DNA of 64,000 nucleotides from Granulicella arctica (GCF_025685605.1 NZ_JAGTUT010000003.1:124001-188000), one strand, 5' to 3'. Counted from the stretch's first letter, positions 34,129-43,662 are shown. The notes: a model not told the origin generated them from the sequence alone. Made by a program: numbers and translations.

Positions 34129-35009
34129 GGCTTGAGCGTACCTAGGGCGTGGCGAACGGCTTCCAGCGGGGCAATCCAGTCGCCGGGTTGGGGCTGACGG
34201 AAGAGCCGCAATGAGGGATACCAGGGACTTTGATCGCGGCCAATCATCCATCGCCAGTCTGCGGCATGTTTCAGCAGCATATACGCAGGAACGTTGAGCG
34301 CGCCTGCCAGATGCGCGGCCAGCGTATCGACCGTAATGACAAGGTCAAGATCCGCGATGACACTCGCCAGAGAGAGTAGCCCTGGCCCGATTGTCTCGAG
34401 CCGATCATCGGTCTCCTGATTCGAGCCGCCTTGTAGACTGACAAAGTCGCAGTCCACGGTGCTGAGGATGGAGTCGAACGCGGCCAGCGGAATGGAGCGG
34501 CTCTGGTTCCACTCGCCCGCCGCCCAGACCAGTCCGATGCGAGGCTTATGCTTGTCGACCAGTCCAAATGGCACGCTGAGATAGCCAGTCGCAATCGGCA
34601 GCTGCGCCACTGTGGTACGGAAAAGATAAGGCAGTTCCGTGATCTCAACCTGCATGTCCCAGGTGCACGTCTCCTCCCAGGTGACGACGTGTTCGACCCC
34701 CTCGAAACACCCGGCAAGTTCCACGAGACTGGGCGGCACCTGCCAAGTCACGGATCGAGCCTGCGCCCTGAGTTGCGGCGCATAGCGAAACATCTGAACG
34801 GCATCGCCGAGACCACGCAGCGATCGGACAACGATATCTTTACCCTCAATAGACTCCCCCGTCCAGAAGCGATGTGGATCCGGTGTGTTCCTCGCATGGA
34901 TGCGGTCGCTCGCCTGCCATGCCTGCTCAAAGTCGCCAGCAGACATATTGAGCTGCCAGAGTCCCGCGTCGATGCGGTTCTGCAAATCGGATTCGGACAG
35001 AGCATTCAT
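34125..35009 (-). CDS. GT9-like glycosyltransferase
   Basis: A 294-aa protein. A short N-terminal part with a repeat-like helix pair (AGDFEQAWQASDRIHARNT) precedes the GT-B core. VVRSLRGLGDAVQMFRYAP is a phosphate-binding loop, and DLDLVITVDTLAAHLAGAL is the donor site typical of heptosyltransferase-like GT9 enzymes, here often attached to tetratricopeptide repeats. Part of the minus-strand arm; it is 9 bp from the methyltransferase gene. Confidence 0.78.
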   Translation of the reverse strand: MNALSESDLQNRIDAGLWQLNMSAGDFEQAWQASDRIHARNTPDPHRFWTGESIEGKDIVVRSLRGLGDAVQMFRYAPQLRAQARSVTWQVPPSLVELAGCFEGVEHVVTWEETCTWDMQVEITELPYLFRTTVAQLPIATGYLSVPFGLVDKHKPRIGLVWAAGEWNQSRSIPLAAFDSILSTVDCDFVSLQGGSNQETDDRLETIGPGLLSLASVIADLDLVITVDTLAAHLAGALNVPAYMLLKHAADWRWMIGRDQSPWYPSLRLFRQPQPGDWIAPLEAVRHALGTLKP

Positions 35010-35018
35010 CCGGGCCGG

Positions 35019-35795
35019 CTACCGTTGCGGATAGATGGCATGGGGACCATCGGCCGGAATCTGGATCGGATGGGCGCGGCAAAGGTAGACCTCTTCCTCA
35101 GGCTGAGCCTCAATGCTGAAGCCCGCCGACCTTAGCATCGCCTCAGCACACGCGCGGTTCGGCACCCACCAGTTGGTTGAGTCATGGGAGTAACGATGCT
35201 CAATAAAGTGCATTTTTGGATAGCCCGGCTCGTCGAACGGTGCCGCCGCTGTGAATTCATAATCTTCCTCAATCGCGGCGATCTCGCTGCTGCCGCGTTG
35301 CATCGACTGAAAAAGGAACAGATCTTTGGCGACGTGCTCGTGGATAAGATCCAGAGCGAGGAGCGGATGGCGCAGATGGTAGAGCACGCCCATGAAGATG
35401 ACCAGATCGAACCGCTCGCGCAGCGCGGCCACGCTCCATACCGGCATACGCTCAAACTGCACATCCAGCCCTGTGATCTCAGCCGCAAAGCGTGCCTGCG
35501 CCAGATAGCGGTCGTCGGTATCGATGCCAAGCACGCGTGCGGCACCCCGGCGCTTCATCTCCAGCGAGTAGAAGCCGGCGTTACAGCCAATATCGAGCAC
35601 GGTCATACCCGTCATGTCCGCTGGTAGCGTTGTACGGAAGCGCTGGTACTTGACCTCTGGATAATTGCCAAGGAAGTGTTCCGGAGCGGTGGAGATCCCG
35701 CCGAGGCGAAGGTTATGAAACCAAGGGCCAAGCTCCCGGATGCGTTCTCCAAGCTGCTGCGTGTCATCAAGCAAGGGGTGTCGAGTAGCGATCAT
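35019..35795 (-). CDS. SAM-dependent methyltransferase, glycan-cluster type
   Basis: A 258-aa protein from ATG 35795; the frame is open to 35843. Motif I is TVLDIGCNAGFYSLEMKR, motif II LGIDTDDRYLAQA and motif IV DLVIFMGVLYHLRHP. The protein resembles tRNA-wybutosine CmoB-like methyltransferases and, as I recall, the TIGR04290 family that co-occurs with the TIGR04295 radical SAM enzyme. It may methylate a sugar or the glycan. It overlaps the nucleotidyltransferase gene by 29 bp. Confidence 0.85.
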   Translation of the reverse strand: MIATRHPLLDDTQQLGERIRELGPWFHNLRLGGISTAPEHFLGNYPEVKYQRFRTTLPADMTGMTVLDIGCNAGFYSLEMKRRGAARVLGIDTDDRYLAQARFAAEITGLDVQFERMPVWSVAALRERFDLVIFMGVLYHLRHPLLALDLIHEHVAKDLFLFQSMQRGSSEIAAIEEDYEFTAAAPFDEPGYPKMHFIEHRYSHDSTNWWVPNRACAEAMLRSAGFSIEAQPEEEVYLCRAHPIQIPADGPHAIYPQR

Positions 35796-36552
35796 GCGTG
35801 CTGATTTCCTCACTGGGTGAATGTGGAATGAAGTCTTCCGCAAGCAGGGCGATTGCCTTGCGGTAGCCGTGGAGTGTGCCTACATCGACGTAAGCCTCGC
35901 CTACCTTAATACCGACGGCATGACCACCTTCGGCGATGTAGGCATTGACCAGCGTGCCGAGATACTCGTCCCTACGCTCCGGGCGAAGCCAGAGTTGATG
36001 AAGTTCATGAAAGATGGCGCCCGGCATGCGAATGGCGCCCCAAATCCAGTTGGAGGTGGCGTTCTTCTGTTTCACCTCGATGTGCAGGACAGAATGGTCA
36101 TGCCGCGTGGCGACGGCGTCGAAGAACTCTGGGTGCTCGACGGAAAACAGCAAAAAGGAAAGCTGGTCATTAGGAAGTTGTGCGAATCCGTCCAGTGGCG
36201 TCCAGATCGTATCGGGCAAGCCAATGAGAACCTGTTCGTCCGAACGAATAAACGGAATCGCCCGGAAAACGGCGTCGCACAAGCCCCCGGGTGCCGGCTG
36301 TACGACATAGGCGATGTCCGCACCCCAGAGCCGCCCGCCATAGTATTCAAGGATGTCGGTCTTGCCAGGCGAAATGACGAAGCAAAGGCATGTCGCTCCG
36401 GCTGAAATCATGCGTTCAACAATATATTCCGAGACGGCGCGGGGGCGCTCATGATCGCCGTCAACGCGGCTGCCCACGGGCAGCAACTCCTTCGAAAAAG
36501 CCAACGGCTGTATACGGCTACCCGCGCCCGCGGCCGGAATGATTCCCCACAT
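35767..36552 (-). CDS. Sugar-phosphate nucleotidyltransferase
   Basis: A 261-aa enzyme from ATG 36552. The nucleotide-binding motif is IPAAGAGSRIQPLAFSKEL and LLPVG, as in glucose-1-phosphate thymidylyl- or uridylyltransferases. IGLPDTIW is the metal-binding Asp region and AYVDVGTLHGYRKA is the C-terminal active-site helix. It would make the activated sugar for the cluster. The gene ends within the methyltransferase gene, so the two are translationally coupled. Confidence 0.88.
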   Translation of the reverse strand: MWGIIPAAGAGSRIQPLAFSKELLPVGSRVDGDHERPRAVSEYIVERMISAGATCLCFVISPGKTDILEYYGGRLWGADIAYVVQPAPGGLCDAVFRAIPFIRSDEQVLIGLPDTIWTPLDGFAQLPNDQLSFLLFSVEHPEFFDAVATRHDHSVLHIEVKQKNATSNWIWGAIRMPGAIFHELHQLWLRPERRDEYLGTLVNAYIAEGGHAVGIKVGEAYVDVGTLHGYRKAIALLAEDFIPHSPSEEISTHDRYSTPLA

Positions 36553-36568
36553 GCGATGCTTCCTTTCC

Positions 36569-37663
36569 TTAGCTGGTGACGTGAGATGCAGTTTTGTCGC
36601 GAAACGAGTTGCATATGTCCTCGAGCTGCTCGATACGGCAGAGTCCGGTGTGATCCTGCAGCGTGCGGGCACGTCCGGCGAGAGCGATTTTATTCAATTC
36701 TTTGTCGGAGAGGGAGAGTGCATCCACCACATCCGCCGCAGTTCTGACCGGTAGGATCTCCTGGTGAGGAACGAAGAAGGCATCCAGTCCATCCCAAGTA
36801 TCGGAGAGTAGCGGAGCAGCGCAGGCAGCGGCCTCAAACAGCCGGCCAGAGGGACAGAAGCCATACTCCGCCATCACCCCGCGGGTCACATTCAGCGTAG
36901 CCCGGCAGGAAGAGAAGAAGGCTGGATGTGTCGGAGGCGGAACGTGGCTCACAAAGTAAACATTGGGCAGCCAGGGAAAGGTCTCCGGGTACTGCGCTCC
37001 GCCGATGAGAAACCGCCGATCCGGCAGCGCAACGGCGGGGTCCAGGAAGAGAGTCTGCACCGCCTGTTGACGGTCCACCGCGTAGGTGCCCAGGTAGGAA
37101 AGGCTAGCACGAAAGCTTGGGTCCGCGGCCACAAGGCGGTAATGGCCAGGATCGACGGACCCATACAGAGGAAATGCAACGCTAGCGCCTAAACGAGATC
37201 TGAGTTCATCCAGAGCTCGCCCGCCAGTGTAGCTGAGGACGAGGTCGAAGGAGCCGAGTCCTTGTGGAGGAAGGTAGTCAACCGGCGATCTCGCGCTCAG
37301 CGCGTTGAGGGTCACCGGCGTGTCGAGATCGTAGAAGCTCTTGATGGCCGCGCGGCTCCCGAGAATAAGTTCAGCAGCAGCCCGTCCGTCAGGACAGAAA
37401 CTGGTGCAGAGAGCTAGGTCAGCATCATCGACATCGCGTCGGGCCGCAGGAACGATGTCCGTAAAATCGCTATACAGGATGAGACGTGCGCCCGGCGGTA
37501 GCTCAGTTAAGTCGCGCGCGTCGGCGTAGTAAGAAGCGTCACGCTCATAAAAGGAAACTGTATGGCGCCGCTGCAGCAGCGCCCTCACAAGTGAGCGCCA
37601 GAGCGTGGCATGGCCATTTCCCCAAGAAGACGAGATGGTCAGGCCGAAGATCACTACGTGCAT
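36569..37663 (-). CDS. CgeB-like glycosyltransferase, copy 4
   Basis: A 364-aa protein, first gene of the minus arm. Its N-terminus is VIFGLTISSSWGNGHATLWR and the donor region reads CPSGRLFEAAACAAPLL, with DTWDGLDAFFVPHQEIL next to it. It is most similar to the copy at 32371 on the other arm. The ATG at 37663 lies 16 bp upstream of the nucleotidyltransferase start region with no terminator seen, so the five minus-strand genes form one operon. Confidence 0.82.
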   Translation of the reverse strand: MHVVIFGLTISSSWGNGHATLWRSLVRALLQRRHTVSFYERDASYYADARDLTELPPGARLILYSDFTDIVPAARRDVDDADLALCTSFCPDGRAAAELILGSRAAIKSFYDLDTPVTLNALSARSPVDYLPPQGLGSFDLVLSYTGGRALDELRSRLGASVAFPLYGSVDPGHYRLVAADPSFRASLSYLGTYAVDRQQAVQTLFLDPAVALPDRRFLIGGAQYPETFPWLPNVYFVSHVPPPTHPAFFSSCRATLNVTRGVMAEYGFCPSGRLFEAAACAAPLLSDTWDGLDAFFVPHQEILPVRTAADVVDALSLSDKELNKIALAGRARTLQDHTGLCRIEQLEDICNSFRDKTASHVTS

Positions 37664-37865
37664 GGGCTTGATTCCTTAGTGGTGAATAAACCAAGGAACG
37701 AGAGCAATCGAGCTGGACAAGCTAATCGCCTTCGCGACCCGTTCAAGCCCGTTGACGATGCGGCCGTCGACACGATCGGTAATAATTGCAGGCCGATTGT
37801 CAGAATCATGATCAGCAGCATGGGCTTTGATTGCTGAAGAAGCCGGTCGAAGAACGCTACTATGG

Positions 37866-38850
37866 TTGACCCATGCCGCCCCAGCACCGTAGATGTTGCC
37901 AGTCGTGTAGGATCCATCCTGAGCAGCGAGTTGAACGTAGATGGAAGCAAGCTCAGCAGGCTGGCCTGTGCGGGCAAGTGGATACTTACCTCCGAAGTCC
38001 CGCCAATGCTCCTCAGTTGCGCCCCCCCCGAGATCTGAAGTGGAGTATAGATTGGTCCAGGTGCGACGCCGTTAAGACGAATGCCTTTCGGGCCAAGCTG
38101 CTTGGCCAGCGATATAACGAAGTTCATTGTGGCGGCTTTCGTCTGGGCGTAGTCATATAGACTTCCCTGGCGGATCGTAGGCCTGCTCCGACGTAGTAGC
38201 GATGATCGTAGAGCCCGGCTTGAGGTACGGCAGGGCCGTGCGGATGATCCAGAAGGGCGCGTAGAGGTTGGTCTTCATGGTGCAATCGAAGAGCTCGGTT
38301 GTCATTTCGAGAATGGATTCCATCTGATGTTGACGACCGGCGTCCGAGACAATGATGTCCGTGCCGCCCAGTTCCGAAAGAGATTGGGCTACGAGATTCC
38401 TACAGAAGGCCTCTTCGCGGAGGTCGCCTGGGATGAGGACAGCCTTCCGGCCCGCCTTGCGAATGAGTGCGGCGACTTGCTGGGGGTCTGGCTCCTCTGC
38501 CGGCAGATAGTTGATGGCTACATCTGCACCTTTGCGGGCGTAGGCGATCGCAGTTGCGCGCCCCATGCCTGAATCGCCGCCCGTAATTAGCGCCTTACGG
38601 TTCAGGAGTCTTCCAGAACCTTTGTAGCTGATTTCACCATGGTCAGGAGGGGGCATCATTTTGCTGACCAGTCCTAACCTTGGCTGGAAGGGGCTGTTGA
38701 AGGGTGGCTCGGATACTTGGTGGTCGGGTCCGCCATCGGTTGCGCGATCGAAGTGGCGTGCGTCTCAGCGGACAAAGGGAGAGCAGCGGCTGCGAGACCG
38801 GCGCCGAGCGTGCCAACCAACTTGCGGCGCGAGATAGTGTGATCTGACAT
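37866..38850 (-). pseudogene. Tat-exported SDR oxidoreductase, broken by several frameshifts
   Basis: The gene starts at 38850 with a Tat signal (TISRRKLVGTLGAGLAAA), then shifts frame near 38711-38716 after DPTTKY. The main piece (38153-38659) has the cofactor motif TGGDSGMGRATA and ends at a shift near 38155. The catalytic Tyr-x3-Lys (YDYAQTKAA) is in the next frame. A third shift lies at an eight-C run, 38022-38029; beyond it the frame reads GQPAELASIYVQLAAQDG. The intact gene would be a Gram-negative Tat SDR of about 330 aa. It has at least three disruptions and is not likely to be functional. Confidence 0.75.
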
Positions 38851-38949
38851 CTGAGGTTCCTTGCGATGCAAATGTGGAATAAGGCGCAGTGGCGAGCTTG
38901 CACGCTCACTCCACATTTAGCTGTTGGTTGCACAAAAGGCAAGATAGGG

Positions 38950-39098
38950 TGCCTGAACAGAAACACCTTCCAGGTCAAGCTCAGACAGTGGACCCGCTGC
39001 GAGCGGCTCGTGACCACGGGCATAACTTCAGCTTGCTCTCTAAACTAGTTCATCCGGCAGATCTGCTTCGCCGCTTGCGGGAGCAATACGCGCAGTAA
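38950..39098 (+). pseudogene. C-terminal remnant of a receiver domain
   Basis: The frame ending at 39098 reads LPGQAQTVDPLRAARDHGHN, then FSLLSKLVHPADLLRRLRE. It is clearly related to the end of the receiver at 14899 (SGQAQTADLLRSARNEGHD, DLLAKPVHPSDLLRKIRE). The acidic pocket and Asp region are missing. It is a truncated leftover next to the broken SDR gene. Confidence 0.65.
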
Positions 39099-39440
39099 AC
39101 CTCAGATCTATCAAGAACTAAAGTTTTTTTACGTTCTGACCAATCACAGCCGAGATAGTTGTGAACTAACTCGGCTGTTCTGCAATAGCGCGGAGCAATG
39201 AGGAGAGGAACCATTGCGCACCCAAGAGTGTAGCCAAGTAGACGCCTAACACATGCGAAAGGTTTTGATGATGATGAGCCATCCATGTTGGCAGCGGCGT
39301 CGTCAACTTCCTGGCGGTAATGACGAGCTTCACACTCCGGCCGTGGCAGATAAAAGAACTGATTGAAGCAAACTTTTGCGGTGGAGTAAGGAAGCACTCC
39401 GATGGCACGGTTGGCTTGCGCCTAAGAACCTAGTGTCTAT

Positions 39441-39470
39441 CAATTGAATCTTCAATTGAATCTTCAATTG
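39441..39470. repeat. Short tandem repeat
   Basis: CAATTGAATCTT repeated twice plus CAATTG (12-bp period, two and a half copies). AT-rich and partly palindromic. Confidence 0.7.
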
Positions 39471-39484
39471 TTGACTGCATGAAT

Positions 39485-39518
39485 CACCTGAGATAGGCGG
39501 GCAACTTCATCTCAGGTG
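39485..39518. promoter_or_regulatory. Perfect inverted repeat, possible operator
   Basis: CACCTGAGAT and ATCTCAGGTG, 10 bp each, separated by 14 bases. No T-run follows, so it looks more like a protein-binding site or an mRNA stem than a terminator. It lies upstream of the two ferritin-like genes. Confidence 0.45.
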
Positions 39519-39643
39519 AAGCGCTCGTATCGGCAGCGAACCCAATTTTATAGCTTGTTCGCAAGTACGTACCAGCCTAATCATTGAATAGAAAGCGCCC
39601 ACTTCTGGCGCATCCTTCGCTAACCGTAATCGTGGAGCTTCTT

Positions 39644-40537
39644 GTGTCTAAATATAAGTTCAAATCTCTCCTCTGCCCGACAGAATCCGTGACAGAAGAG
39701 CAACTGGCGACCGATCGCAACTTGCTCGCTTTCGATCATTCGATCGCCCATCTTAATCGGCGCAGTTTTCTCTCTGTCCTCGCCGCTGCAACGGCGATGA
39801 CGGCACTCTCCGGCGGAAAACTCGCGTACGCGCAAACAACGACACCGGGAATCACAGACGTGCTGAACTTTGCCTTAAATCTGGAGTATCTTGAAGCAAA
39901 TTTCTACTTGTATGCGTCGTCAGGAACCGGCCTCTCGGCGACCGATATGGGGACTGGCGGTGTTGCGGTGACTGGTGCTCCTGCCAAGCTGACGTTGGAT
40001 GCACCGACGATGGCTGTTGCACAGGCCCTCGCGCAAGACGAGAAGAATCATGTCGAACTTCTTCGTAGCGCCATCACGACCCTGGGCGGAACTCCTATTG
40101 CGCAGCCGGCCATCAACCTGGCGGCGATGGGGGCGATCACGACCCAGGCACAGTTTCTGGCCGCAGCGAGACAGTTCACAGCCCTCGGCGGATCTGCGTA
40201 CATCGGCTCTGCTCAGTTGCTCGTGAGCAATACTTCTGTTTTGACCACAGCTTCACAGATTCTCGGTGCCGAAGGTCAGCATGCGGGCGCGTTGAACTAT
40301 CTGTGTGCCATTCAAGGCGTGATAAGTGCTGCAATCGACGCGCAGGATGTGCCACCATCGCAGACCAACTACTTCACGGTTGATTCCGTGAACGCACTCT
40401 CACCGTCGCGAAACACGTCTCAGGTGTTGGGTGTCGTCTATGCCGTCTCAAAACCGACAACGACCAATCCGACGACCGGCGTGACGATGGGCGGCTTTTT
40501 TCCCAATGGTGTCAATGGAACGGTGAAATCCACCTAG
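39644..40537 (+). CDS. Tat-exported ferritin-like protein, copy 1
   Basis: About 297 aa from GTG 39644, with GGAG at 39634-39637. The Tat motif NRRSFLSVLAAATAMTALS lies about 35 residues in. The ferritin-like bundle begins DVLNFALNLEYLEANFY, with later LAQDEKNHVELLRSAI and ILGAEGQHAGALNYL, supplying Glu and Glu-x2-His ligands of the dessication-type Ferritin_2 domain. It ends with MGGFFPNGVNG, shared with the next gene. It is exported folded and may handle metal or oxidants. The second copy is 89 bp downstream. Confidence 0.85.
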   Translation: MSKYKFKSLLCPTESVTEEQLATDRNLLAFDHSIAHLNRRSFLSVLAAATAMTALSGGKLAYAQTTTPGITDVLNFALNLEYLEANFYLYASSGTGLSATDMGTGGVAVTGAPAKLTLDAPTMAVAQALAQDEKNHVELLRSAITTLGGTPIAQPAINLAAMGAITTQAQFLAAARQFTALGGSAYIGSAQLLVSNTSVLTTASQILGAEGQHAGALNYLCAIQGVISAAIDAQDVPPSQTNYFTVDSVNALSPSRNTSQVLGVVYAVSKPTTTNPTTGVTMGGFFPNGVNGTVKST

Positions 40538-40626
40538 TCGACCTTAGCGATGCCCCACTTGGTATACATCAGCACCCACTTTCCTTTCGATCCACCACAC
40601 GATCTATTGCCCTGGAGGCAACTTAC

Positions 40627-41562
40627 ATGTCTCAGCTACTGAATGAACTGGATCAACTTACAGAAACCCAAGAACACGTCACTGCCTCCAAGGCGGAACG
40701 CCTCGTCGAGGGACGCGCTGTCTCGCTGATGAGCCGTCGCAACTTCTTCAACTCGATCAGCGCGGTTGGGTCACTCGCAGCCGGGGGCGTCTTGATTGGC
40801 TGCAGCGACAGTCCTAGCCCAGTAACGACGACTCCTCCCACAACAACGCCCACACCGACAACCACCCCAACGCCGACGGCAGCTCCTCCATCTGTCTTCG
40901 ACGTCTTAAATTTTGCCTTGAACCTTGAGTACCTTGAGGCCAGTTTCTATCTCTACGTGACGACTGGTAGCGGCTTATCGACAGCGGACATGGGCTCGAA
41001 CCCCGGAACCGTGACAGGCGGTGCGAAGGTAACCTTCACCAACTCCATGGTTTCGAGCGCTGCGGCGCAAATTGCCACACACGAGCGCGAGCATGTCGAG
41101 TTCCTACGGGCGACGATCCTGGCAGCTGGCGGAACACCGGTGAGCATACCGAATCTGAATCTTACCGCCATGGGCGCTGTCACATCGGACGCTACGTTCC
41201 TTGCACTCGCACGTCAGTTCGAGGGTGTGGGCATTAGCGCTTACGCGGGCGGTGCGCAGTACCTCACTTCAAACACGGCCGCTCTGACCTATGCTGCACA
41301 GATCCTGCATACAGAGTCACAGCATGAAAGCTTCCTGCGGCAACTCTGCATCAGCCTTGGAGTAACCTCGCCTGCGGCTGATTCACAGGACATCCCACCC
41401 ACAGCGACTGCCGTCTTCAACACAAGCGCCACAACCGGACTTTATCCAGTCAGGACAACGTCACAGGTGCTTCAAATTGTGTACGGGGCCGCGGGCAAGA
41501 CAGGCGTCACCGCAGGCGGGTTTTTCCCGAATGGGATGAACGGAAACATTAAGTCAACCTAA
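40627..41562 (+). CDS. Tat-exported ferritin-like lipoprotein, copy 2
   Basis: A 311-aa protein. The Tat motif is SRRNFFNSISAVGSLAA and is followed by a lipobox ending at LIGC, so the protein is likely a Tat lipoprotein. A Thr/Pro linker (about residues 66-86) precedes the bundle FDVLNFALNLEYLEASFY, HEREHVEFLRATI and ILHTESQHESFLRQL. The C-terminus GGFFPNGMNGNIKST copies that of the first protein. The two genes are therefore a tandem duplication, one soluble and one membrane-anchored. A terminator follows. Confidence 0.87.
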   Translation: MSQLLNELDQLTETQEHVTASKAERLVEGRAVSLMSRRNFFNSISAVGSLAAGGVLIGCSDSPSPVTTTPPTTTPTPTTTPTPTAAPPSVFDVLNFALNLEYLEASFYLYVTTGSGLSTADMGSNPGTVTGGAKVTFTNSMVSSAAAQIATHEREHVEFLRATILAAGGTPVSIPNLNLTAMGAVTSDATFLALARQFEGVGISAYAGGAQYLTSNTAALTYAAQILHTESQHESFLRQLCISLGVTSPAADSQDIPPTATAVFNTSATTGLYPVRTTSQVLQIVYGAAGKTGVTAGGFFPNGMNGNIKST

Positions 41563-41587
41563 CAATTATTGCAGCCGAACCGAAAAG

Positions 41588-41614
41588 AGCCGACCTAATC
41601 ATGGTCGGCTTTTT
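41588..41614 (+). terminator. Intrinsic terminator
   Basis: Stem AGCCGACC / GGTCGGCT with a 7-base loop, followed by TTTTT, 26 bp after the second ferritin-like gene. The best terminator in the window. Confidence 0.85.
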
Positions 41615-42065
41615 GTTGCTGACTTACTAGAATTGAGATTGAGATCGACGCGGTTGGGAGCTACTGAAGCATTGAGGGATATGAGAACTTGAACCACCGC
41701 TACCGGAGCCTCCTATGGGCGACTCCGGTCCCATGAGTTCCTCAATAGACCAGAGTCTTGGAGCCCCAGACCTGAACCGCCGGATGGCGGTGAACACCCT
41801 ACAGGGACTGGTTCACCCTTATCCATTTAGAACTTAGCGAAGTAATTCGACGAGATAAATCCAGTTAAGATTGGGTGAGTGCCTGGGCGATTTGGCGTCA
41901 ACTGAGAGAGCGTTTGAATGCGAAATCCTACTGGGTGACGGCGAAATCCAGGATCTGCTGTTGATCGTTCCACCGCCTGCTACTTCGTGGCCCGGTATTG
42001 CTCCCCACTCTTTCCTCGCTCCACAATAAGAATGCAAGGACACTCTGATTCTCGAGGTCTAACGG
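41615..42065. other. No supported gene
   Basis: About 450 bp between the ferritin terminator and the monooxygenase gene. A minus-strand frame here looks random. No clear regulator site was seen. Confidence 0.5.
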
Positions 42066-43566
42066 ATGAATAAGGAACCGACTACTGAAACTACTTTGGC
42101 AGTGCTAATCGTTGGAGCCGGTCCGACTGGACTAACATTGGCTTGCGAACTCGCCCGGAGAGGTGTTTCCTTACGCTTGATCGAGGCCGTCCCCGGCCCG
42201 CAGCCCGGCTCCCGCGGCAAAAATATTCAGCCGCGCACTCTGGAAGTTTTCGACGATCTCGGCATCGTCGATCGCGTCATGGCCAACGGCCGGATGGCCA
42301 TGCCGATGCGTTCAACAGCTCCGGATGGCACGATGAAGGAGATCGTCACCGAGACGTTGGGCGACCGGCCCGATGTGCCTTATTCCGCAACTCTCATCAC
42401 GCCCGAATGGCGCGTGGAAGAATCGTTACGGCTACGACTGACGGAGCTTGGCGGCACAGTCGAGTTTGGCACCACCTTCGGCAGTTTCAATCAGTCGGAT
42501 GAAAGCGTGACCGCGTCGGTCGTGAAGGACGGCGCCATCGAGATAACCCACGCCCGCTGGCTAGTCGGCTGCGATGGCGGCCACAGCATTGTTCGCAAGC
42601 AGACCGGGATCTCTTTCGAAGGCGAGACCCGCGACGAGATCCGCATGATCGTCGGGGATGTCGAGGTCGACGGTCTTGACCGCGACGCTTGGCACTTGCT
42701 TTCGCATAACGAAGGAGTGTTCGCGCTTTGCCCACTGCCCTCGACCAACGTTTTCCAATTCCAAGCCGGATGATCCTGAACTTAGCCTCGCAAATATGCA
42801 AACAATCTTGGAGCGGCTAAGCGGACGAAAGGACATTCGCCTCCACGAACCGGTTTGGTCGGCGCTGTGGCGTGCAAATATCCGCATGGTTGACCGCTAT
42901 CGTGAGGGCCGGGTGTTTCTTGCTGGGGAGGCGGCGCACATCCACTCTCCCGCCGGCGGACAGGGAATGAATACCGGCATCCAGGACGCTCACAATCTTG
43001 GCTGGAAACTTGCTGCGGTTACGGAGGGAGCCCCAGAACCGCTTCTCGACACTTATGAGGCCGAGCGTCGACCGGTCGCAGTTGGCGTGCTGGCACTTTC
43101 GAACGCCCGCCTCAAAGAAGCGACCGAACAAATGAGCATGGTCACCCGACGTGACCCGAGCACGATGCAGCTCGGCATTGGCTATCGCGACTCAGTCCTG
43201 GCTTGCGACGACCGTGACGATACTGCCTCGCTCCGCGCTGGTGATCGCGCGCCAGATGCGCCCGGGCTGACAACGTTCGAAGGCGAACGCCGACTGTTCG
43301 ACCTGACTCGCGGCGGACGCTTCACGTTAGTGAACTTCGGAGCTACGGTTACGGTAGAAGCACTCCCGTCTAATCTCAAAATTCTGAACGTAAGACAACA
43401 ACTGGAAGCACCCGAAGATCTTCGCGACTCCCAGGGCGATCTTTCCCGTGCCTATGGTGCGACGACCCGATCCCTCGTGCTTATCCGTCCCGACGGCTAT
43501 ATCGCGTTGATATCCGATACCGGTGATGTCTCGGACGTTTCAAATTATCTGAGCATGATGGCTTGA
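42066..43566 (+). pseudogene. FAD-dependent aromatic monooxygenase, frameshifted
   Basis: The first frame (42066-42773) carries the FAD motif VLIVGAGPTGLTLACELARR and DGGHSIVRKQTG. The second frame (to 43566) continues with LAGEAAHIHSPAGGQGMNTG, the second FAD motif, and the thioredoxin-like end PSNLKILNVRQQLE. Joined, they match PheA/TfdB/rifampicin-monooxygenase-type hydroxylases of about 500 aa. The break lies near 42765-42772, where FQFQA should go on to PDDPELSLANMQ; one base is gained or lost. It has no neighbouring catabolic genes. Confidence 0.78.
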
Positions 43567-43662
43567 CCACCTCCGCTTCTAGGAAGTAATTCGTTTAGGC
43601 GTACTCAGTTGTTGTCGAGAACAGGTCGATGCACTTATTGGCCTGCGGTCCCAGCCCGACCA

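Larger units (their letters stand above)
39099..39643. promoter_or_regulatory. Upstream region of the ferritin-like genes
   Basis: No supported gene; two minus-strand frames here (around 39050-39408) look random. The stretch carries a short tandem repeat (39441-39470) and a perfect inverted repeat (39485-39518) about 125 bp before the start of the first ferritin-like gene. Confidence 0.45.

Noticed and set aside
33568..34197. Plus-strand open frame of 209 aa at the cluster centre
   Set aside because: Antisense to the HAD phosphatase and GT9 genes, both with intact motifs.
39050..39408. Two minus-strand open frames upstream of the ferritin-like genes
   Set aside because: Overlapping each other, no ribosome site, random composition, one overlaps the receiver remnant.
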